A stretch of 64,000 nucleotides of DNA. Source: Syngnathus acus (lineage: Eukaryota > Chordata > Actinopteri > Syngnathiformes > Syngnathidae). Both the position numbers and the translations under genes were made by a program. Position 1 is the first letter of the stretch. Each line of letters starts with the position of its first letter. Shown one piece after another: positions 1-14,378 of the stretch. Location of the stretch: positions 14,621,976-14,685,975 of the forward strand of contig NC_051089.1 of the NCBI RefSeq assembly GCF_901709675.1, in the 5' to 3' direction. Under the pieces are notes generated by a model. The model saw only the letters and a program-made list of their open reading frames with translations, searched no databases and had not been told where the DNA came from.

Positions 1-2243
1 AGCAGCAGGGTTGCAATATTGTTTGACAAAGTCTGGTCCTTGAAAGCCTCCATGCAGCCTGAATCAAGTCCATCCCTACTTCCACAAACCTAATTCAAAT
101 GATCAGCTCACCAGCAAGCTTTGCACAAGCCTGATAACGATCATTTGAATCAAGGACGTTGAGGACGTGCAAACCTAGTCGCGTCTTTAACCACAATTCC
201 TGGGGCAATCTCTTGATGAAAAATGTTTCTTTCTATCAAAATGGCAATATAGGCTGATGTTTTGTTTTGGGTTGCTATTTTTAAATAATACATTGGACGA
301 TTCAGTGCCTCATCAATCATGAACCAAGCTGCATGTCACTGGCATACACTTGGAGTTATAAGAATGGAAAGTAGTGAAGAAAAAAAAATCCCCAAAGCAT
401 ATGTGTGATATCAAATGTCATCACGGCATTTCCGACCATTGCCTTTTACAAGACTAGGATCTGAAAATAAGATCAAAACAATTGCTGCCTGTCCAGAAAC
501 CAGAGTAGAACAACAAAAAGCAATTCACTGTACGCTGACTGGTAAATGTAGCTATTGAAAGAGAAGCTCAATGCTCCACGAGGTCGGCTGTTCTGACAAT
601 ATGTTTAGCAAAAGATTGGACTCACATGCTCTAACATGCGCTGACGGGACCTCCGAGCAAAGAACCAAACCGCTTGGGTTACAGAACACACACTCTCTGT
701 AAAGATTACCATTTGTTCTGTTTGTTGCAGGGAAATGCCTGCGGAGCAGTCACATTAAATAAATGTCCGATTTATGTCCACATACAAAAAAGAACCCTGG
801 GTCAAATTGAACAAAATTGATATTATACTGTTCACATTGACAATGGGGTTACTTGTGAAAGTTTAGACTGATGCAAGCAGCTAAAATGTCCAAAGCTCCT
901 GCTGACTAGAAGGAAAACATGGAGAATAGATTAGCAAAGAGGAAAAGAGAATGGAAGAAAAACATTTACTTAAAACCATTAGCCTGTTGGATAAAAGCAA
1001 TTCAACTTGCGGTTCTGAAAATATCTCTCTGAAAATATAACTACTGTAAAATTGGCATTGGATCCAGCTACAGGGTGTTCCCTTTGTCTTTTTGCATGTT
1101 TAAGTAAAACCAGGTCGCTTGAGCGTCGATGTATGAAATGATGCGATGTCTTTGGTATGCGTCTTATGTCGCTGCTGCTGCTGCTGTTGCTGCGTGGGTG
1201 TCTGCTTGGGACTAGACTCTGCGTGGGCTCACACAAACAGACATGCACAAAGTCGGGTGATCCTACTTTGCTTCATTTTCTTTGAAAATACCCTTTTATG
1301 TACCTCATTATTACACTGGAACCTCTAATCGTAACAAAACCAAGATTGGGATCGAGCTATTTAAAAAAAAAAAAAATAATTGCTACACTTTATTCTGCAA
1401 TTATGTAAATATGTACAGAGCTTTTTGTTTTTGTGTCAAAGCAGGAATGCGCCTCATCAAGATAAGCCTGTGAGTAAGTCATGGTTGTAAAAACGTTGAG
1501 TAGGGCAGGGGGATGCGGGATAGTGCGACAGGTCATGACAGTCTCTTCTTGCTGTATGGCTGCTCGAGCCAAACACTGTCAACATGAAATCCAGAAGGAC
1601 AGACAGGTCCAGGCACACATTATATGTGCCCTTCATCCCAATGACTCACTTCCATGAGGACATTTACAATGCTGATGAGAAACAGCAGTAAAAACTGCAC
1701 CGCTTTCACACTTGGCCTCGCTACTGAGAGGAAGAAGTGGTCATATTGTCAAAACAACCACAACCTGAAGGGATGCAGGAGGCTAGTCGTGCAACCGCTT
1801 GTGTTTGTGGAGAAGGTGAGGGGCTTCCAATGAAAACGTAGTCGCGTTTGTTTTCAAATGATTTTTCTCCAAAGAGAATTGATTTCTTATTTCATTTTAT
1901 GTAAGACAGATTCAACATTCATTCATATTTACCAGTCTTAAATAGGGCACACTCTTCGAAGTTACTCAAATAATATTTCAATGTAACTAAATCTTGCACG
2001 TCTGAATGATTAATATTGTCATAACATGGTGAGTCAGAGCACGATCATAAATACTTAAATTGTAACAGGATGTCAGGAGGATTACAGAAAGAAATTAGTT
2101 GAGAGGAGTGACGCTGGAACGTGGGCGTACTTCTTTTCATGTTTCTCGGCCTCCTGTTGATTCTCAGTAAAACACTAGAAACCTTTTTCTTTCATGTGAT
2201 AAAATCAACTAGTGGTTAACAAATAAAAAGGACCAATTTGTTT

Positions 2244-2596
2244 CCATCCATCCATCCATTTTCTGAACTGCTTTTCCTCACAAGGGTCGTAGGCATGCTG
2301 GAGCCTATCCCAGCAGTAGGAGGGGGACACCCTGAACCGGTTGCCAGCCAATCGCAGGGCACACAGAAACGAACAACCATTTGTACTCGCACTCACACCT
2401 AGGGGCAATTTGGAGTGCTCAACAGCCTACTATGCATGTTTTTGGGAAGTGGGAGAAAACCGGAGTGCCCGGGAAAACTCACGTCGGCACGTGGAGAACA
2501 TGCAAACTCCACATGGGGAGGGCCAGCGGTGGAATCAAACCTGCACCCTCTGAACTGTGAGGCGGACGTGCTCACCAGTGCGTCACCGTGCCGCCC
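2244..2596 (-). repeat. Teleost interspersed repeat, SINE-like, long copy
   Basis: On the minus strand the element begins GGGCGGCACGGTGACGCACT, runs through the conserved phrases AACATGCATAGTAGGCTG and GCCCTGCGATTGGCTGGCAA, and ends with a CATCCATCCATT-type tail at 2244. This is a very common teleost repeat with a tRNA-like head. A second copy lies in the opposite orientation at 57484-57737, and degenerate pieces lie at about 23037-23280, 33423-33515, 50030-50245 and 52410-52458. The family match is from recall of the consensus, not a database search. Confidence 0.75.
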
Positions 2597-3721
2597 TTTA
2601 CACAGTTCCACCACAGGCAATACTGTGTCAACAAGATTCTGATATGGGACCTGAGGCTGAAATCTTCATCAGCACGCGAATAGTTTAATATTGTTGTCTG
2701 AACGTTCAACCACAAGTACTATATTTGACAACAGCTGAACAAAAATAACCGAACAGCGATTCATGCAAAAGCTTTTACAGATCTTCTCTGTAAATTGGAT
2801 AATCATCTGTAAAACGCGAGATAGCTCGGTAGTTTGTCGGTGAATGTTTGTGCGCGACCCAGTGTGACGTCTCAAAGCCATATAGCCGGCCGGCTCAGAC
2901 AGAGCAGATTGAACCTGACGGACTTTATCTTGAGAGCAAAACAAACAATAAAAACGAGGAAAGCTTTTGTCCGAGAGACGCAAACATTTGTACGGCTTTG
3001 CTAGTCCTAACCCGCACAGCCACCCTTGAATCTTTTGACAAGGAACTCGGTCAAACTTTCAGCATTTTTAACTCCATATGTATGCACACGAAAAAGACAG
3101 AAGGTTTCTGTTGTTTCAAAGTGATGAATATTATAGCATTGAAACTGAAGTAAGAAAATAAATAAATAGGACGCTGTTGAAATTTGGAGGTAATTGTACC
3201 TCCCCATGTGGTAAGTGAGTGTACATAAACATGAAGGGGGAAGGGGGGTAATGAACCAAGTTGGGGAGGGTTAAAGAAAGGAGGTTGCTGCTGGACAAAG
3301 GGGCTGGCAGGGTGTCTCAAAAGCTCAGGGCAGCTCAGAGTGTCTGGGCCTCGTGACCCCCACCCCTATTACCCCCTCTCCTCCGTCTGTCTACCTCCAG
3401 AGAAGGTTGTGTAGGGGAAGGGACAGACTAATAACATTGAGCTGGTGTCCTTTAATGACAACACGAGCAGAATCATAATTTTTCCGTGTAATCAAGGTCA
3501 CTTTGGGGTTTTGAGCTCATTTGCCGGATTTCTCTCAAAAGTAAACGGGAGGTGTCCGATAACACAATATGGATAAATATGTAGAAACAACATATTGTGT
3601 TTATCAATATTGCCACACTTCCGTTACTTTTACCTCAAATTTACATTTACAGTTAAGCCCCAAATTATTCATAAACCTGTGGGATTTTGAACTTGTAATT
3701 TTATGATTATTTTTTAATAAC

Positions 3722-3893
3722 TACCGTAATTTTCGGACTATAAGTCGCGGTTTTTTTCATAGTTTGGGTGGGGGGGCGACTTATACTCAGGAGCGACTTA
3801 TATACATATATATGTTTTTTTTCACTTTTTTGGGCATTTTATGGCTGGTGCGACTTATACTCCGGTGCGACTTATAGTCCGAAAATTACGGTA
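3722..3893. mobile_element. Palindromic MITE-like element, type 1 (copy A)
   Basis: The 172-bp element has long terminal inverted repeats. It opens TACCGTAATTTTCGGACTAT and closes with the exact reverse complement. The motif TATAAGTCGC or its complement recurs in the interior. The outermost TA at both ends fits a TA target-site duplication. There is no coding capacity. A near-identical copy in the opposite orientation lies at 36309-36482. Confidence 0.85.
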
Positions 3894-4845
3894 CATGGAC
3901 ACATGGAAGTGGCAAAAGAATTTATATTCACTTTGTGCATTTCAAAAATAATCTCATCCATACATTCCATTTCTCCCAGATGAAAGTTTCAATTCCTCTT
4001 CAGATGTGACTCAATTGAGTTAACATTCAAGCAAAGACAATTGATAGCAACTTTTAATAAAAGTGCCATTTGACAAAGAGTTGTATTTTGTCTGTTAAGT
4101 TTCAGGTTGGTCATAAAGTGAATTTTCTCATGCAGGGGAAAACATTTCATTGTCATGAGGAATTCACTCGACTCTCCAGACTGGCCTGGTCGTGTCCAGT
4201 ATGTCTACTGGTTTCATATGTCACATTTGGCCCGTCACTCATTGGTTCCAGCGCTCTCCAACCCAATGATATCACCTGTGGGACACGCTCAAGCTGCCTT
4301 TTGCTTTTCTCGCCCACCCAATTATTGGTTCTTTTCACTCTGCATCCCCTTTTGTAAGGAAAAGACACATCTAATAGCTTTTCCAGAAAGGCTGGGAGGA
4401 AGGTGGGAGGTGTGTGCGTGTGTGTGCGTGCGTGTGTGTGTGTGTGTGCATAAGTTCCTATGGTTCGCTTGCACCACTGGAGGAATGTACTTGAAAGCCA
4501 AGAATTGTAAACTTAACATGTTTTTTTTTTTTTCTTGGAATTCCTGAAAATGAAGTGCATTTCATTCTTTGTTGTGACACTTTTAGTTGCATTTCAGCAA
4601 AAAATAAAAAAAGTTTCATAAATTAGGCCATAAATGAGTTTGCTGCTAAATCTTGCCGGCTACCTTTAATGCTCGTTAATGACTAGAGCAGCCTGTGACT
4701 TTGGAAATAAAAATGAATGATGATTTTAATGTTCCACATGGGATCGATAAATTAACTCAAATGCCAAGCCATATCGTGAGGCGAATGGTAGACACGTCAG
4801 CCCGGCCTGCAGGCCAAACTAAGGAAATTCCTTTTCTTAAACAGC

Positions 4846-4848
4846 AAA

Positions 4849-4895
<47 letters not shown>

Positions 4896-4911
4896 CATAC
4901 ATACACACACA
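4846..4911. repeat. A-run, (AT)n, (CATA)n and CA compound microsatellite
   Basis: A 12-base A run passes into about 17 AT units, then CATA units and a short CA run. A separate GT-rich tract lies at about 4411-4448. Both are in the smad3 intron. Confidence 0.9.
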
Positions 4912-5782
4912 AAACATCTGTATAAACTATTCAGTTACTTGAGTGACATTTCCATTCTAAAATCCAAGAAACTGAGACAGTTGGTGTTCACTAATATGGC
5001 CAATAGGAATGTATGATTACATTTTAGAAGTGGGATTAAGTAACGACCATCCATTTAATGAAATTACAATCAGTAACTTGAGTTATAAATGGAAACATCA
5101 ATGGCAGTTACACAGCTTTTCTGGAAGTAGAGATATGGGACTCAGCGATTAGGAGCTTGGTGAAAAATGGTTAATTTAGCTATAAAATTAAATTACCACT
5201 GTAATTAGAGATGAACAATTATTGTTTTCTGATCAAAATCATAATTCCAAGCAATTGCGTGATCTCAAAAGCTGCTGTTTTTGCAGTGTTCCAGACTGAC
5301 CCGGAATCGATTGTGGCAACTATTTCACATGTTAACGTTGTCTCCCTCCGCTACCGCTAAGGTCACCAGTCAGAAGCGGCATGCTACTCATGAATGGCGA
5401 TGCAAACCAATTAGCTTTGAGCTGCTGTTCGACAACTGCGGTGCTAAAATAACTTGGGCCACACTGAGGCACGTTCATGGGCAAAAGGAAAAACAACATT
5501 TATAATCAATTAATTGTTATTTTAAAAAATTGTGAGAGTCCCTTGGAGAATATTCAAAACCCCTAATTCATTGCCAGTTTTGTGTTGACCTAACGAGTGC
5601 TGTGTGCCAAAACAACTACAGACTCTATGAAAGTGGATCAACAATGCCGCTACTGGCTGTGACCAAGTAGTACCTCCCATTCTGCCCCAATTTCTTCATG
5701 GCTCAATTTACCAATAATCAATTATGGACAAATCAACTTTTTCTAGCCAACGATGATTCCTGACTGCCGAATGACCTTTTTA

Positions 5783-5935
5783 GGTGGCTCAATCGTGGAG
5801 TGATAGCGTCCAAACTTGTAGGTGCTGGGTTCAATCATCAAGCCCGGTGATCATGTCAAAGTGTCCTTGAGCGAGGCATTTTATATTTCTATTTCGCTCC
5901 CAGTAGGGTCTGGCAGCACCATTCATGGCAGCCTC
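5783..5935 (+). repeat. tRNA-derived SINE copy
   Basis: The head is tRNA-like: GGTGGCTCAATCGTGGAG resembles an A box and GGGTTCAATCATC a B box. The body, AAGTGTCCTTGAGCGAGGCA followed by CGCTCCCAGTAGGG and CATGGCAGCC, matches a widespread teleost SINE as I recall it. The copy is diverged. A second, shorter head copy lies 70 bp downstream. Confidence 0.7.
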
Positions 5936-6008
5936 AATTTACATTTTGTGTTCTTGGGATGTTTTCACCAAGTGTAGCATATTTGATCAAGCAAGTTCCA
6001 AGTTAAAG

Positions 6009-6084
6009 GGGCATGGCTTGGTTATAGAGTGATAAACGTCAACCTTGAAGGTGGTGGGTTCAATCCTCAAGTCAATTTAGACTT
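6009..6084 (+). repeat. Partial tRNA-derived SINE head
   Basis: This fragment repeats the A-box-like and B-box-like head of the SINE at 5783 (GGCATGGCTTGGTTATAGAG, then GGTGGGTTCAATCCTC). It has lost the body. Confidence 0.55.
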
Positions 6085-6180
6085 GATTTATTTCCCAGCT
6101 AATTTTGTAAATCATATACACATCCAAATGATGTCAAATGTAGCTGAGATTCCCAAAATAGACATACAGATGCAAATAAA

Positions 6181-6583
6181 TACCGTATTTCCCGGACTAT
6201 AAGGCGCACCGGACTATAAGGTGCACCTTCAATGAATGGCCCATTTTAAAACTTTGTCCTTATATAAGGTGCACCGGACTATAAAGCGCAACATTAATGC
6301 ATCATGTCAGATTTTTAATCCAAATCAAATCATTCTCCATTTTATCTTTTTTATTTCAACTCCAGACGCAACAAATGACTTTATAATCACAAAATAATGA
6401 TCCATAGTCTTTTTGATTCATGATTCGTAGTCTTCAGCGGGCCACTTATGATTGATTTCATGACACAATGCTTTGGGCCAGTTTAAATTTAGGAATTTGG
6501 CCCATATATAAGGCGCACTGGACTATAAGGCGCACTGTCGGCTTTTGAGAAAATTTTAGGTTTTTAGTCCGGAAAATACGGTA
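6181..6583. mobile_element. Palindromic MITE-like element, type 2 (copy B)
   Basis: The 403-bp element opens TACCGTATTTCCCGGACTAT and closes with GTCCGGAAAATACGGTA. The motifs ACTATAAGGCGCACC and ACTATAAGGTGCACC repeat inside each end. TA flanks both termini. The centre is AT-rich, with no frame that resembles a transposase. Confidence 0.8.
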
Positions 6584-9500
6584 GCCTGTATAGGTCTATC
6601 CTCCTTCAGTGCAAAATAAAATCATACTGCGCCAAAGCAGAGGACCCTAAATTTCTTCTTGGTTATAATGGTGGTCCCTTGGACAAAACCAGTTGAAAAC
6701 CCCTGTTTTAGGATTAACTTGATTATGACTTTGAAGCAGCAGTCTATGGTTCTTTATGTGCGGTTGTTTTCCTGCACACGGGTAGTTGTAAACCAGTACC
6801 CAGTGAGCACAAAGGCAGGTTTGTTGTCTGCTAAGCGTGCGTGTCTGTGCGTGTGCAGCTTGTGCACATGGAAGCACATGCACGCGCACGCACACCCCCG
6901 CAGATAGACGGGCCAGGGCAAAGTCAAGGCCAAGCTGTCTCCTTAACCCCTCCATAAAGCAAACAGCAGGCCACACCCGCCCAGAGTTCCCGGCAGTCTC
7001 AAAGACCATTGCCCTAAGCTAACACACTCACACTGACAGGCAAATTAGACAGAGAGATAGCAAACAATAACGTGTAGAAATTCTCATTCACTTATTATCG
7101 GCATTCGGGTTGACCGTGCAACCGCTGAGTGAATCACCTTGACTTCTACTCTCTGACTCATATACACAATAACATCTCGAATGACTCAGGTGTGCGCCTT
7201 GACAGATTGAAAAGAATAAGAGCGAATGAGTGTGCAATGATTGACTTTGACCGCAGCTATCGACCATCAAAATCCAACACGCCATGAGAAATGGATTTCC
7301 AAAAACCTAAAGTGGCTCCTGAAGTTAGAGTTGTTTGATTGATTTCAATCATGTAAGCCATGTAAACCTATTTTGCATTATTTCGATAAACAACGTACAC
7401 TCCTTACATCAAACAGCCATCATTCTGTTCAAATCTTGACGCTAGACTTGACAAAACTTCCTGCAGATGTTGAAATGACAAATGACTCGACCAACAAGTG
7501 ACCTACAGCTCAAATGGATACCAGCCCAGCAAGCACAAACCACTCCTCGCAATATCATGTTGTGCCATCTTCTTCGGTTGCTGTGCAAATAAACATCCCT
7601 GGTTTTAATTTGAAAAAACAATCTAAATTCAGCATTGAGAAAATAGCGCTCTGGTGTAAAAACAAATCACTGCTATCACTTATTACTTTCTATTTGGTTA
7701 TTCTTCCAGCCAATAACACACTTGCCTTTGAACTTGATAACGACAAGGACTTCTCTACAACTCTTTCTATGTCACATGAATTTCACACCACTTCTAAAAT
7801 CACTAAATGAGACAGACTGTATATGAAGAAAATGTTCCTCATGTACAGAGACCAAATTATGAAATACTAAAGCAAGAGACAGTAAGCTCAATCAGAAGAA
7901 AAACATAAAAGCAACAAACATTAATCCTTGCATTATATTTGCTGCTTCTGTTTCCAGTGTATGCAAGAGTTCAAGTTTTTATTTGGAGAGCGGGTTTTCC
8001 ATCTTCATGGCATGAACGTCTTAACAAGCTGCGTCCCCAAGCAATCTGCACGGTACTTTCCACATATGTGTGGAACGTGTTGTATCTATTGAAAACATCA
8101 GCTGTCCCAGTTTCCCTCCAGCCTTTGCATGTATAGAATTTTTTTTTTTTACGAGTCTCAAAGATCTTCACACAAATGTGACCTAATTTGTGTCTGTCAA
8201 GCAAACGTGTGAACAAATACAAAGACTGTTACAAATACTTTAGTCACGGTTATGAACAGGGAGGTTTTTGGAAGTAAATTCGTAGCACTAGCAAAAAAAG
8301 CCAAACCAAACATGCATCTTGGACGTCACTCAGAGTCCCCTAAACATTTTGGTCAAGGTGTTCAACATTTAACATATATAAATCTGAGGCTAGAAATGTG
8401 TGCAAAAATCTTATTTAAGCTGTAACTATTTTTTTGCAATTATTCAAACCACAAATGCGTCGCCTCATAGCTGACTCATTGAACATTTGCTGTTTGTGAC
8501 CAGTTTGTGACGATCTCAAGTTGACTGCTCTTGGCAAATGGAAATGATAAAAAGCAGGCAGAGAAAGAGGAAGCAGCTACAGTAAGTCATTACCACAATT
8601 CCACAAGTGCTCCTTGGTTATTACCATAAGCGTGGAGTGTTTATTGAGCGTCAAAAAAGAAGAAAACTCCTGTTCAAACCACAATGACGTCAAGGGCAAG
8701 AAAAGATGCAGCCCTTTGGAGATGTTCGACCAAACCAGATAAACAGCATCATGCTGGGGGTTAGCAAACAATAACAAAGAACGTTTTTTGGGGTATTTTA
8801 CATGAAGCAATCCAACAGTCAAAGTATTGGTGAAAGTAAGCCTGACTGACTTGTTTTGGGGTTTAAGATTTCGGCGATGTCTACTTTATACAAAGCCATA
8901 AAGCGGAGCCTCTTAACGTTAATCAAACAAATGATATTAGAAATGAGGTATTGGCTGTAAATTGAAGCGCATCCAGTCAAACTGTTGTATTCACTCCACC
9001 AGCAGGTGCAGCGACAACCGGCTCACGGGTGCAGTAGCTAAGCCTCGGCTCGGAGTTTGAGTGTCAGGGAGAGCAAGGAGCTGACCTCAACACGGACAGG
9101 CCTCGACATGCAGGCAGCTGCTCTCGGCATGCCGGCGCACAGGAGAATTAATAGAAGCAGCGGCTCTCGCTTCGGTCACAATGACAGCCAATTCTGATCC
9201 TGGGTCATCTTAATGCGCTCTGCCTCTTCCCTTCCGCATTAGTGGTGGGAAATACGAAACCTGGATCACGCCAAACATTGTATAAATTTCCGGCAGGGCT
9301 TAAGTATGATTGCTGTTGGCCTGGGTTGTACGGTACGAGCTGTGCACTTGTGGCAATCAAGAATCTGGGAGTGCCCGCGTACGCTTCAGTTTCAGACAAA
9401 ATTACAGCCTCTGTGTGTTACTTTTCACAACTTAGTGCACGTTCTGGAATTCACTGTTGCTGCCGTTAAACAGTCATGTGACAGACAGTCGCCAAGACGG

Positions 9501-9740
9501 AAGAAAGGCTTGTGTAGCATTCTCGTATCTGAATTGTCCAGTAAACTACAAAATATTACAAGTTGCTCCTGATGTTGATTGAATCAATGGGCGATTTTTC
9601 AGCTGCAGTATTTCGCTTTCATGTCAGCATCCACTAGAAGGCTGCAGCGTGCGAAAAACTCAGTTGATGGCAGATATGACCTCCCTATTGCGCTATTTGC
9701 AGTCCCTGCACGATGTCGCTAATGTACGGCAACTACAGAA

Positions 9741-9900
9741 AGTCAAAGTCAAAGTCTGCTTTATTGTCAATCTCTTCACATGCCAAGACACACAAAGAAA
9801 TCGAAATTACGTTTCCACTATCCCACGGTGACAAGACATAGTACACGACATATACATACAAGCAAACAACACAAAATAAAAACAAGAAGGCACAAACAAT
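9741..9900 (-). repeat. Retroelement 3' end fragment (minus orientation)
   Basis: The sequence AAAGTCAAAGTCTGCTTTAT with TTGTCAATCTCTTCACATG and AAGAAATCGAAATTACG is the reverse complement of the element end at 22462-22735. On the minus strand it ends with an AATAAA-like signal (GACAATAAAGCAGACTTTGA) followed by a short TTTGAC repeat. This design fits the 3' terminus of a teleost retroelement. The clade was not determined. Confidence 0.55.
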
Positions 9901-11218
9901 GAATAATGTAGTTAATGTATGGCAACTACACTAGGACAAAATAAAAAGGTTGCTTAATAGGTAAGATTTCATATATTCAATTCAATTCTAAATGTAATAA
10001 CATAGACCATGATATTTACACTTGAAAAGACAAATTTTTTCGGCACAGGAACAGGAAATTATACGAAACGTCTCCCTGTTTTGGTTATTTTTGGTCAAAT
10101 CTGAAATACTAAATTGTGGGTGATATGCTTCATCTGTTCTCTGATGGGAGAACTATTCATGATGGTAACACACAGCGAGAAGGCAAATTTCACAATAAAC
10201 CTTAGCGGACCAAAGAATAAATGAATACATCAATGCCTTGGTTTTCTTTTATTTTGAAGTTTTCCCTGGCTGCGAGGGGTGGCGTGGCGGCTGTCTTGAC
10301 TCGTAGTTGGGGCCAGTTTATATTGTCGACACAATCCATCGATATCAACACAATGCCATCCCAAAATTATGTTCAATTACTAATTAATGACCCCCAAATT
10401 AAAAAAGAACCCCAAAAAATAAATAAATTAGGCTGACAGGCAACCAACAGTCTTATGGAAGAGACACTCTTATACTATGATGTCATCTGATAGCGCCTCA
10501 ATATTCGCAAAATAATAACAAATGGAAACAGATAAATTGCATGTTTGTTTGGTGCAATGTCACAAAATCTGCTTAAACATAAACATTTTGGATGCAAACC
10601 CAAATAATGACAAACCTTACTGGTTTAAACCTTTTTTTTTTTTAAATCAACAACACAATCAAGTGGAATCGGAAAATGGTTCATGAAGCAAATTGGAAGC
10701 TTCATCTTCCCATCACTAACAACTTTCTAGTCTACTCCAAGCACTGATTCAGTGTCGTTGATCGCATCTCCACGCAGCTCATAGAGGAGAAGGGCGAGAG
10801 TAGGTCAGCACTAGCGCCAGAAAACCAAGCAGATTAAGGACAAGTTATATAACTTGGACTCCATTTGAGCCTGTGCATTGCATGTGGTCAATGCACAGCT
10901 ACAGAAAACGTCCTGCAGTGCCTCTGCTACTCAAGTCATGAAAAGTATGTTTTGCTGGCGTGGCGTGGAACAAATGAGCAAAGCTTTGCTCGCTGTCCAC
11001 CAGCACTTTCCTTTGCGTGTCTAAACCACGTTATTCGCGTGTTATTCAAATACGTTGAGTGCAATATGTCATATTGGCGCTACAAAGGAAGCGGAAGTGA
11101 GGGCGATATTATATACCGTAGCGACTAAGTTAAAAAAAAAAAAATAATAATAATAATAATGCATGTGTGATTTCACTGCACAAAGTCGTAATTAACCTGT
11201 TCTTGTCACCTTTTCTTA

Positions 11219-11425
<207 letters not shown>

Positions 11426-14237
11426 TTAGATTTGCTCTTGACTTCTTCCAATGGCCACAAGTTCGGCTGCCGTGGGAATAAAAAAAAAAAAAAAAAAAAG
11501 GGAGCGAGTTGTCTTTCAATGCAGACCGCACGCCACGGGCAAAACGGTTATTTCCACGATATTTGAATGCGATTCAATGCAAATTGTTGCATCCCGGGGT
11601 TTAACGTTAAAGTGAACTCTGTCCGCCCGACTGGAGCTCATGAAATGTGCGATGGCAGTCTGTTGCGCTGTGGAATTAGTAGCCTTCCGCCAGGAAACCT
11701 AGTCCCATCTACACGTTTTCAAACAACGGTTATTTTAAGAAATATACCACCTAATAATCCCCAAACTCACTATTATTCACTAAATCAACTCAAATAAACA
11801 TTTGTTTGTCGAAATAGTGTCCTGTATTTCTTAGTATTTTAGTTCGGAGTCATCCGCGGTTCCCCGTGCAAAGTCTGCATGAAATGCAAATACAGGAGCT
11901 GCAGCTGAGCGTGTCTATTGAAACTTCAGACTGCACAACTCACCCTTCCAAAGGCCGTCTAAGCAGCTGGACAATTGCGCAACCCATTCGCCTTTTCTAA
12001 TAGTGCACTTTCACTCTGCTAAAAAAAAAAAAAAAAAGTATCCTGCTGTAGCCCTCCAATGGGAGTTATGCAACACTGGACAAAACACTAATTTGAAGGC
12101 CAGATATGATTCAATATATAACTGCGAAAGTTGTTTTTAATAAATTGCCATCCTTACCTACGTTGCACAGGCTGTTTTCCCCACCCCATTGCATTCTTTA
12201 TTGTTAATTGTTAACTAGTATCAACAAAGCACAGGTTTCACTGCAGGGTCCAAATATTCATTTGGGTAGTTTGTGAGGCGCTTCATCATTTAAATGGAAT
12301 TTTGCACATGTAGACAAGCTATGCCACTTGTCTCAGCTTGTTAGCGCTATGAACAAAAAATACCCACTTAACAAGATGAAAGTTTGATGTGCAGAATACT
12401 GTACATGTATGCACACACACACACGCACACACACACATAGACACACTCCTACACGCACACACTGTTGACTATCCAACACTAGATGCACAATACAAGACAC
12501 AGCCATGTTAAACCACACACTGTGAAAGTGATAGTGGGTTAAGGGCGTTAAAGTGCCTTTGTTGTGGAGCTTCAAAAAGGAAGACTTTATTACGTTTAAG
12601 AACAGGCTGCAAGAAAGTTGAATGCACACATGGGATGGTGCACTTGCTGGCCTTTCATTGCTAGATTTGCAGTAGAGTTGAGTCGGGGTGATGCATTGGA
12701 TAGAATGTTAAAAAGTTCAACTACCGCTTAAAACAATATGTGGTTGAGGTGAGGAATCATTTATTAGCAAAAGAACACGAGCGACATTGTGTGAGGATGT
12801 GAAATGTGACTGGCAACCCGGATGCGCAACCACTTCCTCTTTCTCTGATGTACTTTGCAGTCAAAAGGCTATTGTGCATCAGAGAAGAGCGAGCCTTTAA
12901 TCAGAGCCCCCACTGACAGTTCACAGTCATGCAAAAATAGTTACATCGACCTGTGGGTAACATTTTGGTATGTGCGTACAGCCCACACTGACCTCCTCCC
13001 CCCAGGACCCCCCCGCCCCCTCTGTGAGCACAGTGTGTCATTTGTGCTAAAAATACTGCTGGACTCAGCCAGACAAACTCTTTGCTTTTATCTATTTTGG
13101 TTACTTGACCACAGGTACAGTATGTGTATTTTTAGATCTGCTGAGGGCTTTTCGTTCTTCGTTTAGCCTTTTACAGTACACACAAGTTTAAAAGATGGGC
13201 TTCTTGGTTGAAAGATATACATTTTTAAATCATCCCATGTCGGAACGGTTAACACTTGCATCACCTTTGGGGCACGACAACATCATGATGGGATGGCAGC
13301 TTGCAGGAGCCGGCGATGACGACGAGGCCCCTCTGGTCCTCATGGTAACTGTTTACGCCCCCCACGGGACACGACTGGCCAAGACAGCTGGTTTGTTTTG
13401 GAGTAGTATGGGTCGAGACAGGGCGGATATGGGGATGCAGGACGGGGGATGGGATTACAGATGGGCCACAGTAGACAAGAGGGGAGGGGTTGGTGGTGGA
13501 TGGAAGGGAGGTGGGGGGGTCCTATGAGAAGAATTACTGAGCACAAAAGGCTTGTCAGCAAGACCGAATGGGCAGTGACCACATGCAATCCGATGGATGA
13601 TAATGACATTGTGTTGGATGTGACCTCAGGGGACCTGGTCCGGAGTTCCTGAGTGTGTCTGTGGGGAACCAAGGAGGGTGGTGTGTGTGATGTCAGCTGG
13701 TGTCCCAAAGGAGCAGAAGGGGAAAAAAAAGAAAAAGCACAGACGTCCATTTAGCTAATTAATATCCTAAATCATGTCCGAAAATGATAGATTTCATGAT
13801 TTTTCCTTTACACACCAAAGAACGTTCGATGTAACAACTGATATGAAATCGAAGTGTAGACTAACAAATGTTTCTAACTGCTTTAGAAAACACTGCTCTA
13901 AGCCACAGACTGGCTGATTGGTTGTCCTCTAATTTTCTAAGGTGTCCCAGCTATTAGATACAAGATCTACGAAGAAATTAAAAGCATAACCATTGAGGGC
14001 TCTGTGGGTGACAGTTAAAATCACCATGGAGCCTAAACAGCATCAGAAGCACAAATTGTCACTAGCAACCTAATTAATATTTATTTCATCCTTGAAATTG
14101 GATTGATTTATTCCTAGCCCTCCATTCTCTTCATTTTGTCATTTTTCTCTTGGCTGTAGTTTCAAGTGGTTCGAGACTTGTGCTTGTACCTGTCAACCAG
14201 TATTTTGACTCTATGTAGCAATTTTGTAGCAAATCAC

Positions 14238-14378
14238 TTCATGTGGCCTGCAAAAGCAAATCAAGCGTGTCAGCTTCCAGTAACTTAAATAGTTAGAATT
14301 ATTTTCCTTGATTTCTGATTTTAAAGTTGTTCATCAATTTGTGTATGTAAAATGATATTAAGAACTGATTAAACATCG
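14238..14378 (+). repeat. Fragment of the GTGGCCCG repeat family
   Basis: The sequence ATGTGGCCTGCAAAAGCAAA followed by CAAGCGTGTCAGCTTC, then TTGTGTATGTAAAATGATA and GATTAAACAT, aligns by eye with the copies at 38731 and 56710. It is old and has lost both ends. Confidence 0.5.

Noticed and set aside
1-11000. Search for smad3 exon 2 (the MH1 continuation) on the minus strand
   Set aside because: No frame resembling the SMAD3 exon 2 peptide was seen, so intron 1 was taken to run off the window.
13340-13750. 136-codon proline- and serine-rich minus-strand open frame
   Set aside because: It comes from a G-rich low-complexity stretch on the plus strand and has no homology I recognise.
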